Under the pieces are notes generated by a model that was not told where the DNA came from, did no database searches, and was given only the letters and a program-made list of their open reading frames with translations. A stretch of DNA of 64,000 nt from Klebsiella sp. RHBSTW-00484. GTDB taxonomy: Bacteria; Pseudomonadota; Gammaproteobacteria; Enterobacterales; Enterobacteriaceae. The translations under genes and the position numbers were made by a program. The stretch is from positions 4,402,001 to 4,466,000 of the forward strand of contig NZ_CP055481.1 of assembly GCF_013705725.1 (NCBI RefSeq), written 5' to 3'. Shown here in pieces: positions 9,415-18,435 of this stretch (position 1 is the first letter of the stretch; each line of letters opens with the position of its first letter).

Positions 9415-10134
9415 GTGCGCTTTTCATCTCTCCTGCCGCTGCTGTTTTTATCTCTGCCCACGTTCGCCAGCGGGACATGTTCACTAACCGACCCGTCGTT
9501 GACTCTGCAAAGCTATACCGTTAATCCGCAGCGCGAGCGCATTGTCATGTACTGGCAAAAAGCGGACGGCGAAGCCTGGGGATCGCTGCGTTCGCTGCTG
9601 GCGGATATCAACCAGAATGGGCAGGTGCAGATGGCGATGAACGGAGGAATTTATGATAAAGCGTATGCGCCGCTGGGGCTGTATATCGAGAAAGGCAGGC
9701 AGTTGACGCCGCTTAACCGCGCCTCCGGCGGCGGCAATTTTTTTATTCGCCCCGGCGGAGTGTTTTATCTGAAAGGGCAAAAAGCGGCGATCGTGAGCAT
9801 CGATAAATTCAAGCCGTCACCAGCCATCCAGTACGCCGTGCAGTCCGGGCCGATGCTGATTGAAAACGGCAAGATCAACTGGCGGCTGAAGCCCTCTGCC
9901 AGCTCGCGCAAGCTGCGTAACGGCGTGGGGATAACCCGTGAGGGCAAAGTGGTGTTTATGCTTAGCGCGCGCGAAACCAATTTCTATGATTTCGCCTGCT
10001 ATGCGCAGTCAAAGCTCAACGTGCGCCAGATGCTGTATCTCGACGGCACCATTTCGAAGATGTACCAGAAAGGCGGTAGCGTGCCGTGGCAGTACCACCC
10101 GTTCGTGACCATGATCGCGGTGGAGAGCAGGTAG
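9415..10134 (+). CDS. secreted phosphodiester glycosidase family protein (DUF2233)
   Basis: A 239-residue protein with a GTG start (CGCCGTGCGC at 9411-9420) and a clear signal peptide (LLPLLFLSLPTFASG). Family landmarks include AMNGGIYDKAYAPLGLYIE, NFFIRPGGVFY, AVQSGPMLIENGKIN, RNGVGI and LYLDGTISKMY. These are typical of the DUF2233/NAGPA-like phosphodiester glycosidase fold, with conserved Asn and Asp residues. It probably acts in the periplasm on a sugar phosphodiester; the substrate is unknown. It starts 54 bases after ybdK on the same strand and may be co-transcribed. REP sequence follows the stop. Confidence 0.85.
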   Translation: MRFSSLLPLLFLSLPTFASGTCSLTDPSLTLQSYTVNPQRERIVMYWQKADGEAWGSLRSLLADINQNGQVQMAMNGGIYDKAYAPLGLYIEKGRQLTPLNRASGGGNFFIRPGGVFYLKGQKAAIVSIDKFKPSPAIQYAVQSGPMLIENGKINWRLKPSASSRKLRNGVGITREGKVVFMLSARETNFYDFACYAQSKLNVRQMLYLDGTISKMYQKGGSVPWQYHPFVTMIAVESR

Positions 10135-10159
10135 TCGGCATAACATCGCCTGCGGTTTT

Positions 10160-10197
10160 GTAGCCCGGACAGGCGCATTAAGCTCCGCCTCCGGGAC
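10160..10197. repeat. REP unit (left border of the hairpin-rich block)
   Basis: TAGCCCGGACAGGCG followed by GCCTCCGGGA forms the imperfect palindrome typical of enterobacterial REP/PU sequences. Related units occur near 10598, 26905, 28121, 47807 and 49340. Confidence 0.8.
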
Positions 10198-10212
10198 GGT
10201 GTTATAGGGGTT

Positions 10213-10560
10213 CCGTTCACCACTATTTCGCAGAAAATGTCTCACCGCGGTACGTGAACGGGTAAAGGGGGAGAAAACCGTCTCCCCCTTTACAATCCCC
10301 GCGGTCCCGCAAAGAAATCGGTGCTGCGCACTGCGCTCACCTCCCGGTCCTCAGCCTGCGGTCGGCTCAACTCGACACTACTCGTCCCATCCCTGGGACT
10401 CGCCCCTCCGGGGCCAGCGCAAGCGCTGTTCAAAATTGCTCCGGGCAATTTTGTCCATGTCTAGATTCGCCTCTGTCCGCCATCCATGGCGTCCAGCCCT
10501 TGTCTTCGGACCTCCGGTTCGCCGATTTCAGCGGGCACCAGGGCATCGCTGCATATATCG
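10213..10560. repeat. hairpin-rich non-coding block with a four-hairpin module
   Basis: This stretch is non-coding by appearance and unusually rich in perfect inverted repeats. An outer CCGTTCAC/GTGAACGG pair lies near 10213 and 10254. A 12-base stem TAAAGGGGGAGA/TCTCCCCCTTTA is at 10263-10292. A run of four hairpins spans 10385-10453: TCCCA/TGGGA, GCCCC/GGGGC, CAGCGC/GCGCTG and CAAAATTG/CAATTTTG. Another, CGCCAT/ATGGCG, follows near 10478-10491. The four-hairpin run is repeated, with compensating differences, inside the ERIC at 48409-48611. REP units flank the block. Whether it is a transcribed structured RNA or a mobile DNA repeat is open. Confidence 0.6.
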
Positions 10561-10597
10561 CAGTTTCAGAGATATTCCCGCAGCTGTATGAAGATAT

Positions 10598-10693
10598 CCC
10601 GGAGGCGGCGCTGGCGCGCCTGTCCGGGCTATCAAATCCGCCCTCACTCCCCGGAAATCCCGGGTCGCGGCGTAAACGCCTTACCCGGGCTAC
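10598..10693. repeat. REP/BIME pair
   Basis: Two REP-like palindromes stand side by side: CCCGGAGGCGGCGC...GCGCGCCTGTCCGGGCT at about 10598-10630, and AATCCCGGGTCGCGGCG...CGCCTTACCCGGGCTACC at about 10655-10693. They lie just beyond the 3' end of the RND permease gene and may end or stabilise transcripts arriving from both sides. Confidence 0.75.
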
Positions 10694-10718
10694 CAAAACC
10701 GCACCGTGCCCGAGCCAC

Positions 10719-13700
10719 CTACATCCGCCGATGCCCCCACTCGCGCAGGCGCTGGAACAGCACGTACAGCGACGGAATAAACAGAATGCCAATCACCGTC
10801 GCTACCAGCATACCGCTGAATACGGTAGTGCCGATAATCCGTCGACTCTGCGCCCCGGCGCCGGTGGCGAGCATCATCGGCATAATCCCAATGATGAAGG
10901 AAACCGCCGTCATCATCACCGCCCGGAAGCGGCGGGTTGCCCCTTCGCGGGCGGCATCGACTATCGACATCCCTTCTTCCCGCTTTGCCCTGGCAAACTC
11001 GACGATCAAAATCGCATTCTTCGCCGCCAGCGCTATCAGCAACACCAGGCCAATCTGCACGTAAACATCGTTGGCGTAACCAGCCCACCATAACCACAGC
11101 AGCGATCCGCCGATGGCGAACAGCACCGACAGCATCACGCTCGCCGGAAGCGTCCAGCTCTCATACTGGGCGACAAGAAACAGCCACGCCATCGCCACCG
11201 CCGCCAGCACAATCCACACCGCCTGGTTGCCGGTCTGCTGCTCCTGCCACGAAATTCCGCTCCAGGCGTAGTCATACCCTTGCGGCAGGTTCGATTGCAA
11301 AATCTGCTCCATTACCGCCATCGCCGTGCGGCTGCTGACGCCTTCTGCCGCCGAGCCGCTCACCGATACCGATGGAGACTGGTTATATTGCTGAATAAAC
11401 GGCGCGCCCACCGTCGGCGTAATCGTCACCAGGTTGCTCAGACGAACCCGCTCGCCGTTGTCGCTACGCACGTACAGCTCGCTAATCTGCTCCGCCCGTT
11501 CACGCCACTGCATCTCGTTTTGCATCACCACATGGTAAACGCGATTGTTGATGCTGAAATCCCCGGCGCGAGTACCGCCAAACGCGGTTTGCAGGCTGCT
11601 GAAAATCCTGGCGACCGGCACGTTCAGCCGCGCTGCCTGGTCGCGATCAACGTTGAGCGTGAGCTGTGGGACGTTGCTGCTCCAGGTGGTAAATACCCGG
11701 CTCAACTGCGAATGCTGGTTCGCCGCCCTCAGAACCTGATGCGTCACCTGCTCCAGTTCCGCCGGAGATTGTCCGGCCTGGGCCAGAATGCGTAAATTAA
11801 ACCCGGAGGCGTTGCCCAGCCCCGGCAATGTCGGCGGCGCAAAAGTCATAATTGTCGCTTCCGGCAGCCCCATCAGCTGGCCCTGTAGTTTCTCCATTAC
11901 CGAATCCAGCGGCGGTCGCTGATGCCAGTCTTTCAGCATTACCGAGATAAACCCGCCGTTTGAGGCGCTGGTGCCGTTGAGAATATTGAAGCCGGACACC
12001 TGAATCACATCCTCAACCGCCGGATTTGCCAGCAGCAGCTCGCGGGCCTGGGCCATCACCGCTTCGGTACGCTCCAGCGAAGCGGCTTCAGGAAGCTGCA
12101 CGCTGGCAAAGAAGTAGCCCTGATCTTCCTGTGGCAGAAAGCCCTTCGGCATAGTGGTGAAGCTAAAGACCACCAGCCCGGCAGCCGTCGCCGTCGCGGC
12201 CAGCGCCAGCCAGGGACGACGATTCATACCTCCCACCAGACGCCCATAGCCATCGCGCACCTTATCCAGGCCGCGGTTAAAGCCGCGCCAGATAGCGGCA
12301 GGCCTTTCCGGACGCGGGCGCAGCAGCAGCGCGCACAGCGCTGGGGTCAGCGTCAGCGCCACCACGCTCGATAGCGTCACCGCCGTCGATAGCGTCACCG
12401 CAAACTGGCGATACAGCTCGCCGACGATCCCCGGCAGCATCGCCACCGGAACAAATACCGCCAGCAGCACTAAGGTCGTCGCGATCACTGGGCCAGCGAT
12501 TTGCCGCAACGCCTCGGCGGTAGCAGCCCCGCGATCCAGTCCCTCCGCCATTTTCGTCTCTACGCTCTCCACCACCACGATGGCGTCATCCACCACCATG
12601 GTCAGGGCGAGAATAATCGCGAACAGGCTAAACGTATTGGCGCTGTAGTCCAGCGAATAGAGCACGGCAAAGGTGCCGATAAGCGATACCGGGATTGCCA
12701 GAGCCACGATCAGCGTTGCCCGCCAGCTTTGCAGGAACAGAGACACCACGACCACCACCGCCAGCAGGGTCAACGCCAGTGACACACCGATCTCTTTGAT
12801 CGTCGCCGCCACAAAGCGGGTGGTATCAAACTTCACCTCCCAGGTCAGATCCGCCGGAAAACGCACGTGCAGCCGGGTCAACTCGGCGCGCACCGCGCTG
12901 GCAACCTGTAGAGAATTGGCGGTTGGCGTCGGGTAGATGCCAAGCCAGGCGGAGTCTTTACCGTTGAGCTGTGCGCCAGAGCTGTAGCTACGCGCGCCCA
13001 GTTCAATGGTTGCCACGTCCGACAGGCGCACCAGCTGACCGCGTTCACCGCTGCGCACCACAATCTGCCCGAAGCTGGCGGCGTCGCTCAGCCGACCGAT
13101 ACCGTTGATGGTCAGGGTCTGCTGCTGGCCGTTAAATACCGGCGGCGTCCCCACCTGCCCCGCCGCGCCCTGCACGTTCTGTTCGCGTAGCGCCTGGGCA
13201 ATATCATCAGTGGTGATATTGAGCGCATTCATGCGGTCAGGTCGCAGCCAGATGCGCATGCTGTAGTCGCGCGCGCCGAACATCTGCACTTCGCCAACGC
13301 CCGGCAAGCGCGCCAGCGCTTCGCGCACCTGGGTGCTGGCGTAGTTGCTGACAAACAGCGGCGATAGCGTACCAAGCGGCGAATAAAGGCTCACGCCCAT
13401 CAGCAGGTTGGTTGCCCGTTTGCGCACCTGCACGCCGTTCTGCTGCACTTCGGCAGGAAGCTGCGCCACCGCCTGGGAAACGCGATTCTGCACATCAATC
13501 GCCGCTAAATCGGCATCGGTGCCGGCAGCAAAGGTCAGGCTCAGGCTGTAGGTGCCTTCATCGGAGCTGGTAGATTCCATATACAGCATATGGTCAACGC
13601 CGTTGAGCTGGGTCTCCAGCGGTGCGGCGATGGCTTGTGCCACGTCCGCCGCGCTGGCCCCCGGCCAGCTGGCGCTAACGTTGATGACCGGCGGCGTAAT

Positions 13701-13811
13701 CTGCGGATATTGCTCGACCGGAATCAGCTTTAGCGATACCGCGCCGATAAAAGTCATCAGCAGCGCAATCACCATCGCAAAACGCGGGCGACGGATAAAA
13801 AACGTCAACAT
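10719..13811 (-). CDS. RND multidrug efflux permease, HAE1/AcrB type
   Basis: A 1030-residue inner-membrane pump subunit, close to AcrB in length. TM4 contains the proton-relay pair Asp408-Asp409 ([13 protein letters not shown]), and TM10 contains the partner Lys ([15 protein letters not shown]). The porter domain shows the usual repeats ([39 protein letters not shown]). It exports amphiphilic drugs by proton antiport. The adaptor gene ends 13 bases upstream; no outer-membrane channel gene is present, so TolC would be the likely partner. It resembles EefB-type pumps of Klebsiella/Enterobacter, but I cannot confirm orthology and eefC is absent here. Confidence 0.92.
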   Translation of the reverse strand: MLTFFIRRPRFAMVIALLMTFIGAVSLKLIPVEQYPQITPPVINVSASWPGASAADVAQAIAAPLETQLNGVDHMLYMESTSSDEGTYSLSLTFAAGTDADLAAIDVQNRVSQAVAQLPAEVQQNGVQVRKRATNLLMGVSLYSPLGTLSPLFVSNYASTQVREALARLPGVGEVQMFGARDYSMRIWLRPDRMNALNITTDDIAQALREQNVQGAAGQVGTPPVFNGQQQTLTINGIGRLSDAASFGQIVVRSGERGQLVRLSDVATIELGARSYSSGAQLNGKDSAWLGIYPTPTANSLQVASAVRAELTRLHVRFPADLTWEVKFDTTRFVAATIKEIGVSLALTLLAVVVVVSLFLQSWRATLIVALAIPVSLIGTFAVLYSLDYSANTFSLFAIILALTMVVDDAIVVVESVETKMAEGLDRGAATAEALRQIAGPVIATTLVLLAVFVPVAMLPGIVGELYRQFAVTLSTAVTLSSVVALTLTPALCALLLRPRPERPAAIWRGFNRGLDKVRDGYGRLVGGMNRRPWLALAATATAAGLVVFSFTTMPKGFLPQEDQGYFFASVQLPEAASLERTEAVMAQARELLLANPAVEDVIQVSGFNILNGTSASNGGFISVMLKDWHQRPPLDSVMEKLQGQLMGLPEATIMTFAPPTLPGLGNASGFNLRILAQAGQSPAELEQVTHQVLRAANQHSQLSRVFTTWSSNVPQLTLNVDRDQAARLNVPVARIFSSLQTAFGGTRAGDFSINNRVYHVVMQNEMQWRERAEQISELYVRSDNGERVRLSNLVTITPTVGAPFIQQYNQSPSVSVSGSAAEGVSSRTAMAVMEQILQSNLPQGYDYAWSGISWQEQQTGNQAVWIVLAAVAMAWLFLVAQYESWTLPASVMLSVLFAIGGSLLWLWWAGYANDVYVQIGLVLLIALAAKNAILIVEFARAKREEGMSIVDAAREGATRRFRAVMMTAVSFIIGIMPMMLATGAGAQSRRIIGTTVFSGMLVATVIGILFIPSLYVLFQRLREWGHRRM

Positions 13812-13824
13812 CCCTTCCCCTTCT

Positions 13825-14904
13825 TTATTTCAGCAACTGAACGGCCGCACCGTCACGCAGGCGCTGTACACCTTCCGTTACCACGCGCTCGCCCGCATTA
13901 ATACCGTCTAACACTGCGAACTGCTGCCCCTGCTGGCCACCAGAGGTAAAACGTCGCAAGGTGACGGTGTTATCCGCCATCAGCACCCAGCTGTAAAAGC
14001 CCTGCGCATCCTGCTGTACCGCAGACGCCGGGATCATCGGGCTTTGCGCAAGCTGCTGCGGGCGGAAGAAAACCGCCACGTTAGCACCGGGCAGCAGACG
14101 GTGCTGCGGGTTTGCAAATTCAGCACGCAGCGCCACGCTGGCGGTGCGGCTATCAATGCGGTTATCGACGGAAGTCAGTACGCCGTTTTGCCGCTGCCCA
14201 TCAACATCGACCTGCGCTATCCACGCCTGCTTCAGCGCGACAATATCCGCATGCTGGCCCGCTTTGTCGAAAAAGGCGGTTTCATCGAGTGAGAAGGCGA
14301 CGCGAATCGGATCAAGCTGGACCACGTCTACCAGTACGCCGCTAGAAGGGTTGACCAGGCTACCGACGTGAAACGCGCTATGGCCGACGCGTCCGGTGAC
14401 CGGCGAAGTTATACGGGTATAGCCGAGCGTAATTTGCTGGGCGGCAATGCGCGCCTGCGCCTGCTCCACGGCGGCGGCGGCGACATCACGCTGCATCTGG
14501 GCGGTATCCACGTCGTTGCGGCTGATCGAGTGGTTATTTTTTAACTGCTGGTAGCGGCTTAACAGCTGCTGGGCCTGGCGGAGCGAAGCCTGCGCACTTC
14601 TCAGCTCGGCCTGTGCCAGCACCAGCGCGGCTTTGGGCTGGGCGTCATCAAGGGTAAACAGCAGATCGCCTTTATTGACGTACTGCCCATCCTGAAAATG
14701 GCGCTGCACGATCGCCCCTTCGGTACGGGCGCGAATATCAACGGAGTGGATGGCCTCAACGCGACCAGAAATTTGCCGCTCGTTGGCATGCGGCGCATGC
14801 TCAACGGTGGCGACGCGCACCGGAATCGCCGGAGCGGCGGCGGTCGTCAGGGCGTAGCCTGCCAGGCCGCAGACCAGCAAGGCGGAGCGGATGATCTTTT
14901 TCAT
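13825..14904 (-). CDS. RND efflux periplasmic adaptor (membrane fusion protein)
   Basis: A 359-residue adaptor. The signal peptide ([21 protein letters not shown]) lacks a good lipobox, so it may be a soluble or signal-anchored adaptor rather than an AcrA-like lipoprotein. The lipoyl half-motif [18 protein letters not shown], an alpha-hairpin ([20 protein letters not shown] to [13 protein letters not shown]) and the beta-barrel segment [13 protein letters not shown] are present. It joins the RND permease encoded 13 bases downstream to an outer-membrane channel. AAGGAATT precedes the ATG. Confidence 0.9.
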   Translation of the reverse strand: MKKIIRSALLVCGLAGYALTTAAAPAIPVRVATVEHAPHANERQISGRVEAIHSVDIRARTEGAIVQRHFQDGQYVNKGDLLFTLDDAQPKAALVLAQAELRSAQASLRQAQQLLSRYQQLKNNHSISRNDVDTAQMQRDVAAAAVEQAQARIAAQQITLGYTRITSPVTGRVGHSAFHVGSLVNPSSGVLVDVVQLDPIRVAFSLDETAFFDKAGQHADIVALKQAWIAQVDVDGQRQNGVLTSVDNRIDSRTASVALRAEFANPQHRLLPGANVAVFFRPQQLAQSPMIPASAVQQDAQGFYSWVLMADNTVTLRRFTSGGQQGQQFAVLDGINAGERVVTEGVQRLRDGAAVQLLK

Positions 14905-14930
14905 GGGGGGAATTCCTTACGACGATGCGT

Positions 14931-14958
14931 CGTCCCTTCTCCCGCAGGAGAAGGGACG
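14931..14958. repeat. perfect 12-base-pair stem-loop between the ATPase and adaptor genes
   Basis: CGTCCCTTCTCC, a CGCA loop and GGAGAAGGGACG form a perfect hairpin 9 bases after the ATPase stop. A second small palindrome, GACGATGCGTCGTC, adjoins it. No T-run follows on the minus strand, so it is not a standard intrinsic terminator. It could act as an mRNA-stability element or partial attenuator if the ATPase and RND genes share a transcript. Confidence 0.6.
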
Positions 14959-14967
14959 CAGGACAGA

Positions 14968-17691
14968 CTACGCGGTTTTGCGGAAACGGCGGGTCAGGCG
15001 TTTCTCAACTTCGACCACCAGGAACATCGCAATACCGATGACCAGAGTGATGAACCAGTAGCGCAGCGGCAGCCCTTCGGTGCCAAACATCGTCTGCATC
15101 ACCGGTACGTAGATGATGACCAGCTGCATCAGCAGCAGCACGCCGCTCACCAGCCAGATGCCTTTATTACGCAGCAGCCCCATGTTCAGCGAGAAGCTGT
15201 TGCTGCTGCGGCAGTTAATCATGTACACCCACTGCGCGGTCACCAGCATCTGCAGCAGCACGGTGCGGATAAACTCCGGGCTGTGGCCACGCGGCGCCAG
15301 CCAGGCCTCAAGAATAAAGGCGGCGACGGCAATCATCGTGCCGACGAAAGCGACGCGCCAGACGGCAAAGGCATCCATCACATGCTGGCCGGTTTTACGC
15401 GGCGGGCGGTTCATCGCGTTGCGCTCGGCGGCTTCAAAAGCGAGGCCGAAGGAGAGCGTGGCGGAGGTCGCCATGTTCATCCACAAAATCAGCACCGGCG
15501 TCAGCGGAATAATGTTCCCCGCCAGCAGGGCGATGATAATCAGCAGCCCCTGCGCCAGGTTGGTCGGCATAATGAACAGAATGGTTTTCTTCAGGTTGTC
15601 GTAGACCCGACGCCCCTCTTTGACCGAACTGGCGATGGTGGCAAAGTTGTCATCGGTCAGAACCATGTCAGCGGCCTCTTTGGTCACTTCGGTTCCTTTG
15701 ATACCCATAGCGATGCCGACATCGGCCTGACGCAGCGCCGGAGCATCGTTGACGCCATCGCCGGTCATGCCAACCACTTCACCGTTATCCTGCAGCGCTT
15801 TCACCAGGCGCAGCTTATGCTCCGGGCTGGTGCGGGCAAAAATATCGTATTCAACGGCGGCTTTCGCCAACTCGGCGTCGTCCATATGCTCCAGCTGGTA
15901 GCCGGTCATCGCCTGGCGGCTGTTAGTGATCCCCAGCATCTGGCCGATGCTCATCGCCGTCTGCGGGTGGTCGCCGGTAATCATCTTCACGCGGATCCCC
16001 GCATTCTGGCAGGCGTGGATAGCGTCAATCGCTTCCGGGCGCGGCGGGTCCATCATCCCGGCAATGCCGAGGAAGACCAGACCTTCTCGGAGATCGTCGT
16101 GAGTCAACGTGGTGCTGCCAACGTTAGCCGGTTTGTAGGCGGCGGCAACCATGCGCAGGCCCTGACGGGCAAAGCGCGCCATTTCCTCTTCCCAGTACTG
16201 CGGCTCGAACGGCACTGCGCCCTGCTTGCTCATCTGCTGGCGGCACATGGCAAAAATCACGTCCGGCGCGCCGGTAATCAGCACCTGCTCGACGTCGCCC
16301 ATTTTCTGATGGGTCGCCATGTACTTGTACTGCGAGTCGAACGGAATTTTCGCCACCAGGCGCGCATCAACAGGCACCAGCTGCGCTTTCGCTGCCAGCA
16401 CCTTCAGCGCCCCTTCGGTCGGCCCGCCGGTAATACCCCACAGGCCGCGCTCATCCTGAATCATCTGGCTGTCGTTACACAGGTCGATGGTGCGCAGGTA
16501 AGTTTCCAGTACGCTGCCCGGTTTAATCTGCACCGGCTCATCGCTGCCTTCCAGGCAGATGTTGCCCTGCGGCTCGTAGCTGTCGCCTTCAACGCGGTAG
16601 CAGCAATCGGCGGTGATGATCGCTTTGACGGTCATCTCGTTCATCGTCAGGGTGCCGGTTTTATCCGAGCACACCACGGTCATTGCGCCCAGGGTTTCCA
16701 CCGTCGGCAGCTTGCGGATAATCGCCCGCTGACGCGCCATCGCCTGTACGCCGAGGGAGAGAATAATTGAGATAATCGCCGGTAAACCTTCCGGCACAGC
16801 GGCAACTGCCAGGCTAATCAGGGAGAGCAGTAGCTCGCCAAGAGGAATGTCGCGCAGCGCCAGGCTGAAGACGAACAGCGCGGCCATCATCGCCAGGATA
16901 ATGACGAAAATCGCCTTGCCGAGCTTGTCCATCTGCACCAACAGCGGCGTGCGGTGCTTCTCAATGCCCGCCATCATCTGGTTGATGTGGCCAAGTTCGG
17001 TCTCCTGACCGGTTGCGGTCACTACGCCAACGCCGCCACCAGCGCTAATGGTGGTGCCGGAGAACAGCATATTCGTGCGATCGCCCAGCGGCAGTTCACC
17101 TTCCAGCGCGTCGGTAGTTTTATCCACTACCGTCGACTCACCGGTCAGAATCGCTTCTTCCACCCGCAGATTGTGAGTTTCAATCAGGCGCATATCGGCA
17201 GGCACACGGTCTCCCGCACGCAGAATGACGATATCGCCCGGTACCAGGTCGCGGGTCGGGATGGTTTCATGCTTACCGTTGCGCTGCACGCGGGCGTCGC
17301 TGGAGAGCATATTGCGGATGCCCTGTAGTGATTTTTCGGCATTACTCTCCTGGATATGGCCGATCAGGGCATTGATCACCGTGACGCCAAGGATAACCAG
17401 GGTATCAACCCAGTGGCCCATTACCGCCGTAAGCGCGGCAGCAGCCAGCAGGACAAAAATCAGTACGTCGTTAAAGTGGGCGAGAAAGCGCAGCCAGGCG
17501 GGCTTGCCTTTCTTCTCTGGTAACGCATTCGGGCCGAAGGTCTGCAGACGCTCTGCGGCTTCAGCAGCGTTCAGCCCGTTAATATGGCTGTTTTTTTGCG
17601 CCAGCACCGCATCAACGGTCTGCTGATATGCCCGGCGTGGCGCGGTATCCCCTGAGGGGGTGGTATTATTAGTTTTGATCATTTTGGTCAA
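14968..17691 (-). CDS. P-type ATPase, P2A/PMR1-like architecture with neutral cation-site residues
   Basis: A 907-residue cation pump. An N-terminal cation-ATPase domain is followed by TGES (183-186), the TM4 motif PEGLP (Glu301), the phosphorylation site DKTGTLT (Asp343), DPPRPE, TGDHPQT and TGDGVNDAP, then six C-terminal membrane segments. Architecture matches SERCA/PMR1 pumps. By hand alignment to SERCA1, Asn711, Asn739 and Thr742 keep the Ca-site side chains, but Glu771, Asp800 and Glu908 correspond to Gln714, Ser743 and Gln820. The nucleotide-domain KGAP motif reads TGAP. The transported ion is therefore uncertain and may not be Ca2+. It lies upstream of the RND genes on the same strand and diverges from a 36-residue membrane protein. 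Confidence 0.9.
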   Translation of the reverse strand: MTKMIKTNNTTPSGDTAPRRAYQQTVDAVLAQKNSHINGLNAAEAAERLQTFGPNALPEKKGKPAWLRFLAHFNDVLIFVLLAAAALTAVMGHWVDTLVILGVTVINALIGHIQESNAEKSLQGIRNMLSSDARVQRNGKHETIPTRDLVPGDIVILRAGDRVPADMRLIETHNLRVEEAILTGESTVVDKTTDALEGELPLGDRTNMLFSGTTISAGGGVGVVTATGQETELGHINQMMAGIEKHRTPLLVQMDKLGKAIFVIILAMMAALFVFSLALRDIPLGELLLSLISLAVAAVPEGLPAIISIILSLGVQAMARQRAIIRKLPTVETLGAMTVVCSDKTGTLTMNEMTVKAIITADCCYRVEGDSYEPQGNICLEGSDEPVQIKPGSVLETYLRTIDLCNDSQMIQDERGLWGITGGPTEGALKVLAAKAQLVPVDARLVAKIPFDSQYKYMATHQKMGDVEQVLITGAPDVIFAMCRQQMSKQGAVPFEPQYWEEEMARFARQGLRMVAAAYKPANVGSTTLTHDDLREGLVFLGIAGMMDPPRPEAIDAIHACQNAGIRVKMITGDHPQTAMSIGQMLGITNSRQAMTGYQLEHMDDAELAKAAVEYDIFARTSPEHKLRLVKALQDNGEVVGMTGDGVNDAPALRQADVGIAMGIKGTEVTKEAADMVLTDDNFATIASSVKEGRRVYDNLKKTILFIMPTNLAQGLLIIIALLAGNIIPLTPVLILWMNMATSATLSFGLAFEAAERNAMNRPPRKTGQHVMDAFAVWRVAFVGTMIAVAAFILEAWLAPRGHSPEFIRTVLLQMLVTAQWVYMINCRSSNSFSLNMGLLRNKGIWLVSGVLLLMQLVIIYVPVMQTMFGTEGLPLRYWFITLVIGIAMFLVVEVEKRLTRRFRKTA

Positions 17692-17863
17692 AATATATCT
17701 CCCTTAAAATTCCGTGAGGCGGAAAGCCTGGAATCATTCCGGGCCAATGAGAAAATTAAAAAAACAGGCGGGAGATAATTTGAGCTTGCGCAATATTTAG
17801 TCTCTCGCAAATACAAAATTTGTGGTAAGTTAATTCTATAAAACAATAATTGCAAAATATTAA

Positions 17864-17880
17864 TAAACCAAAACTAAACG
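17864..17880 (-). promoter_or_regulatory. possible PhoP box upstream of the P-type ATPase
   Basis: On the minus strand the bases read CGTTTA, five bases, GGTTTA, close to the PhoP consensus (T/G)GTTTA-N5-(T/G)GTTTA. It points towards the P-type ATPase, whose start is about 170 bases away. It also touches the ribosome-binding site of the small gene at 17890. PhoP control is inference from this one match. Confidence 0.3.
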
Positions 17881-17889
17881 AGGTCTACT

Positions 17890-18000
17890 ATGTTTGGAAT
17901 CTACCGCGGACGCCGTCTGGTGCTGTACATCTTGCTGGCCATTATTATCGCTACTCTGGTGGGTTATAGCACCTATACTTTTGTAAAAGCGCTGGCTTAA
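17890..18000 (+). CDS. 36-residue single-span membrane protein
   Basis: ATG at 17890 is preceded by GAGG with a six-base gap and the frame ends in TAA at 18000. The product has a short basic N-terminus (FGIYRGRRLV), one strong hydrophobic segment (VLYILLAIIIATLVGY, about residues 11-26) and a short tail ending FVKALA. The positive-inside rule places the N-terminus in the cytoplasm. I do not recognise the family. Its position divergent from a P-type ATPase recalls small membrane peptides that modulate such pumps (KdpF, MgtR, sarcolipin), but only by analogy. Confidence 0.65.
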   Translation: MFGIYRGRRLVLYILLAIIIATLVGYSTYTFVKALA

Positions 18001-18186
18001 TAATGACGTTAATTTACAGTCCGGTGCAATTAATTTAATCACAAATATGCCCAAATTAATTAACATGGTAATTTATTCGGGATATTTAATATAATACTAA
18101 AGGTGTAATCTAATTCCCTGCGAAACTATATTGCATTGATTCACCTTTTACCGGACAATATGTTTTTAACTGATGATTAACAAATA

Positions 18187-18435
18187 ATGAAACATCCGCT
18201 AGAAACGCTCCTCAGCGCCGCTGGCATTCTTCTGCTGGCTTTGCTCTCCTGCCTGCTGCTGCCAGCGCCGTCTCTTGGCCTGACGCTGGCGCAAAAACTG
18301 GTTGAGTCTTTCCACCTGATGGATCTCAACCAGCTTTATACGCTGATCTTTTGCCTGTGGTTCTTAGCGCTGGGCGCTATTGAATATGTGGTGTTGCGTT
18401 GGGTCTGGCGTCGCTGGTTTTCCCTTGAGCGTTAA
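18187..18435 (+). CDS. ybdJ: DUF1158 inner-membrane protein YbdJ
   Basis: An 82-residue protein with two membrane segments (SAAGILLLALLSCLLLPAP and LYTLIFCLWFLALGAIEYVV) and a basic C-terminus. It matches my memory of E. coli YbdJ nearly throughout (MKHPLETL start, LAQKLV, FHLMDLNQLYTL). Function unknown. In E. coli it sits directly between ybdF and ybdK; here it is separated from both. Its last 72 bases overlap the 3' end of the convergent esterase gene, so the two transcripts are mutually antisense at their ends. Confidence 0.9.
   Translation: MKHPLETLLSAAGILLLALLSCLLLPAPSLGLTLAQKLVESFHLMDLNQLYTLIFCLWFLALGAIEYVVLRWVWRRWFSLER

Noticed and set aside
10430..11093. Several overlapping open frames through the hairpin-rich block and the permease 3' end.
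   Set aside because: They consist of palindromic non-coding DNA and antisense permease codons; none has a start site or recognisable domain.
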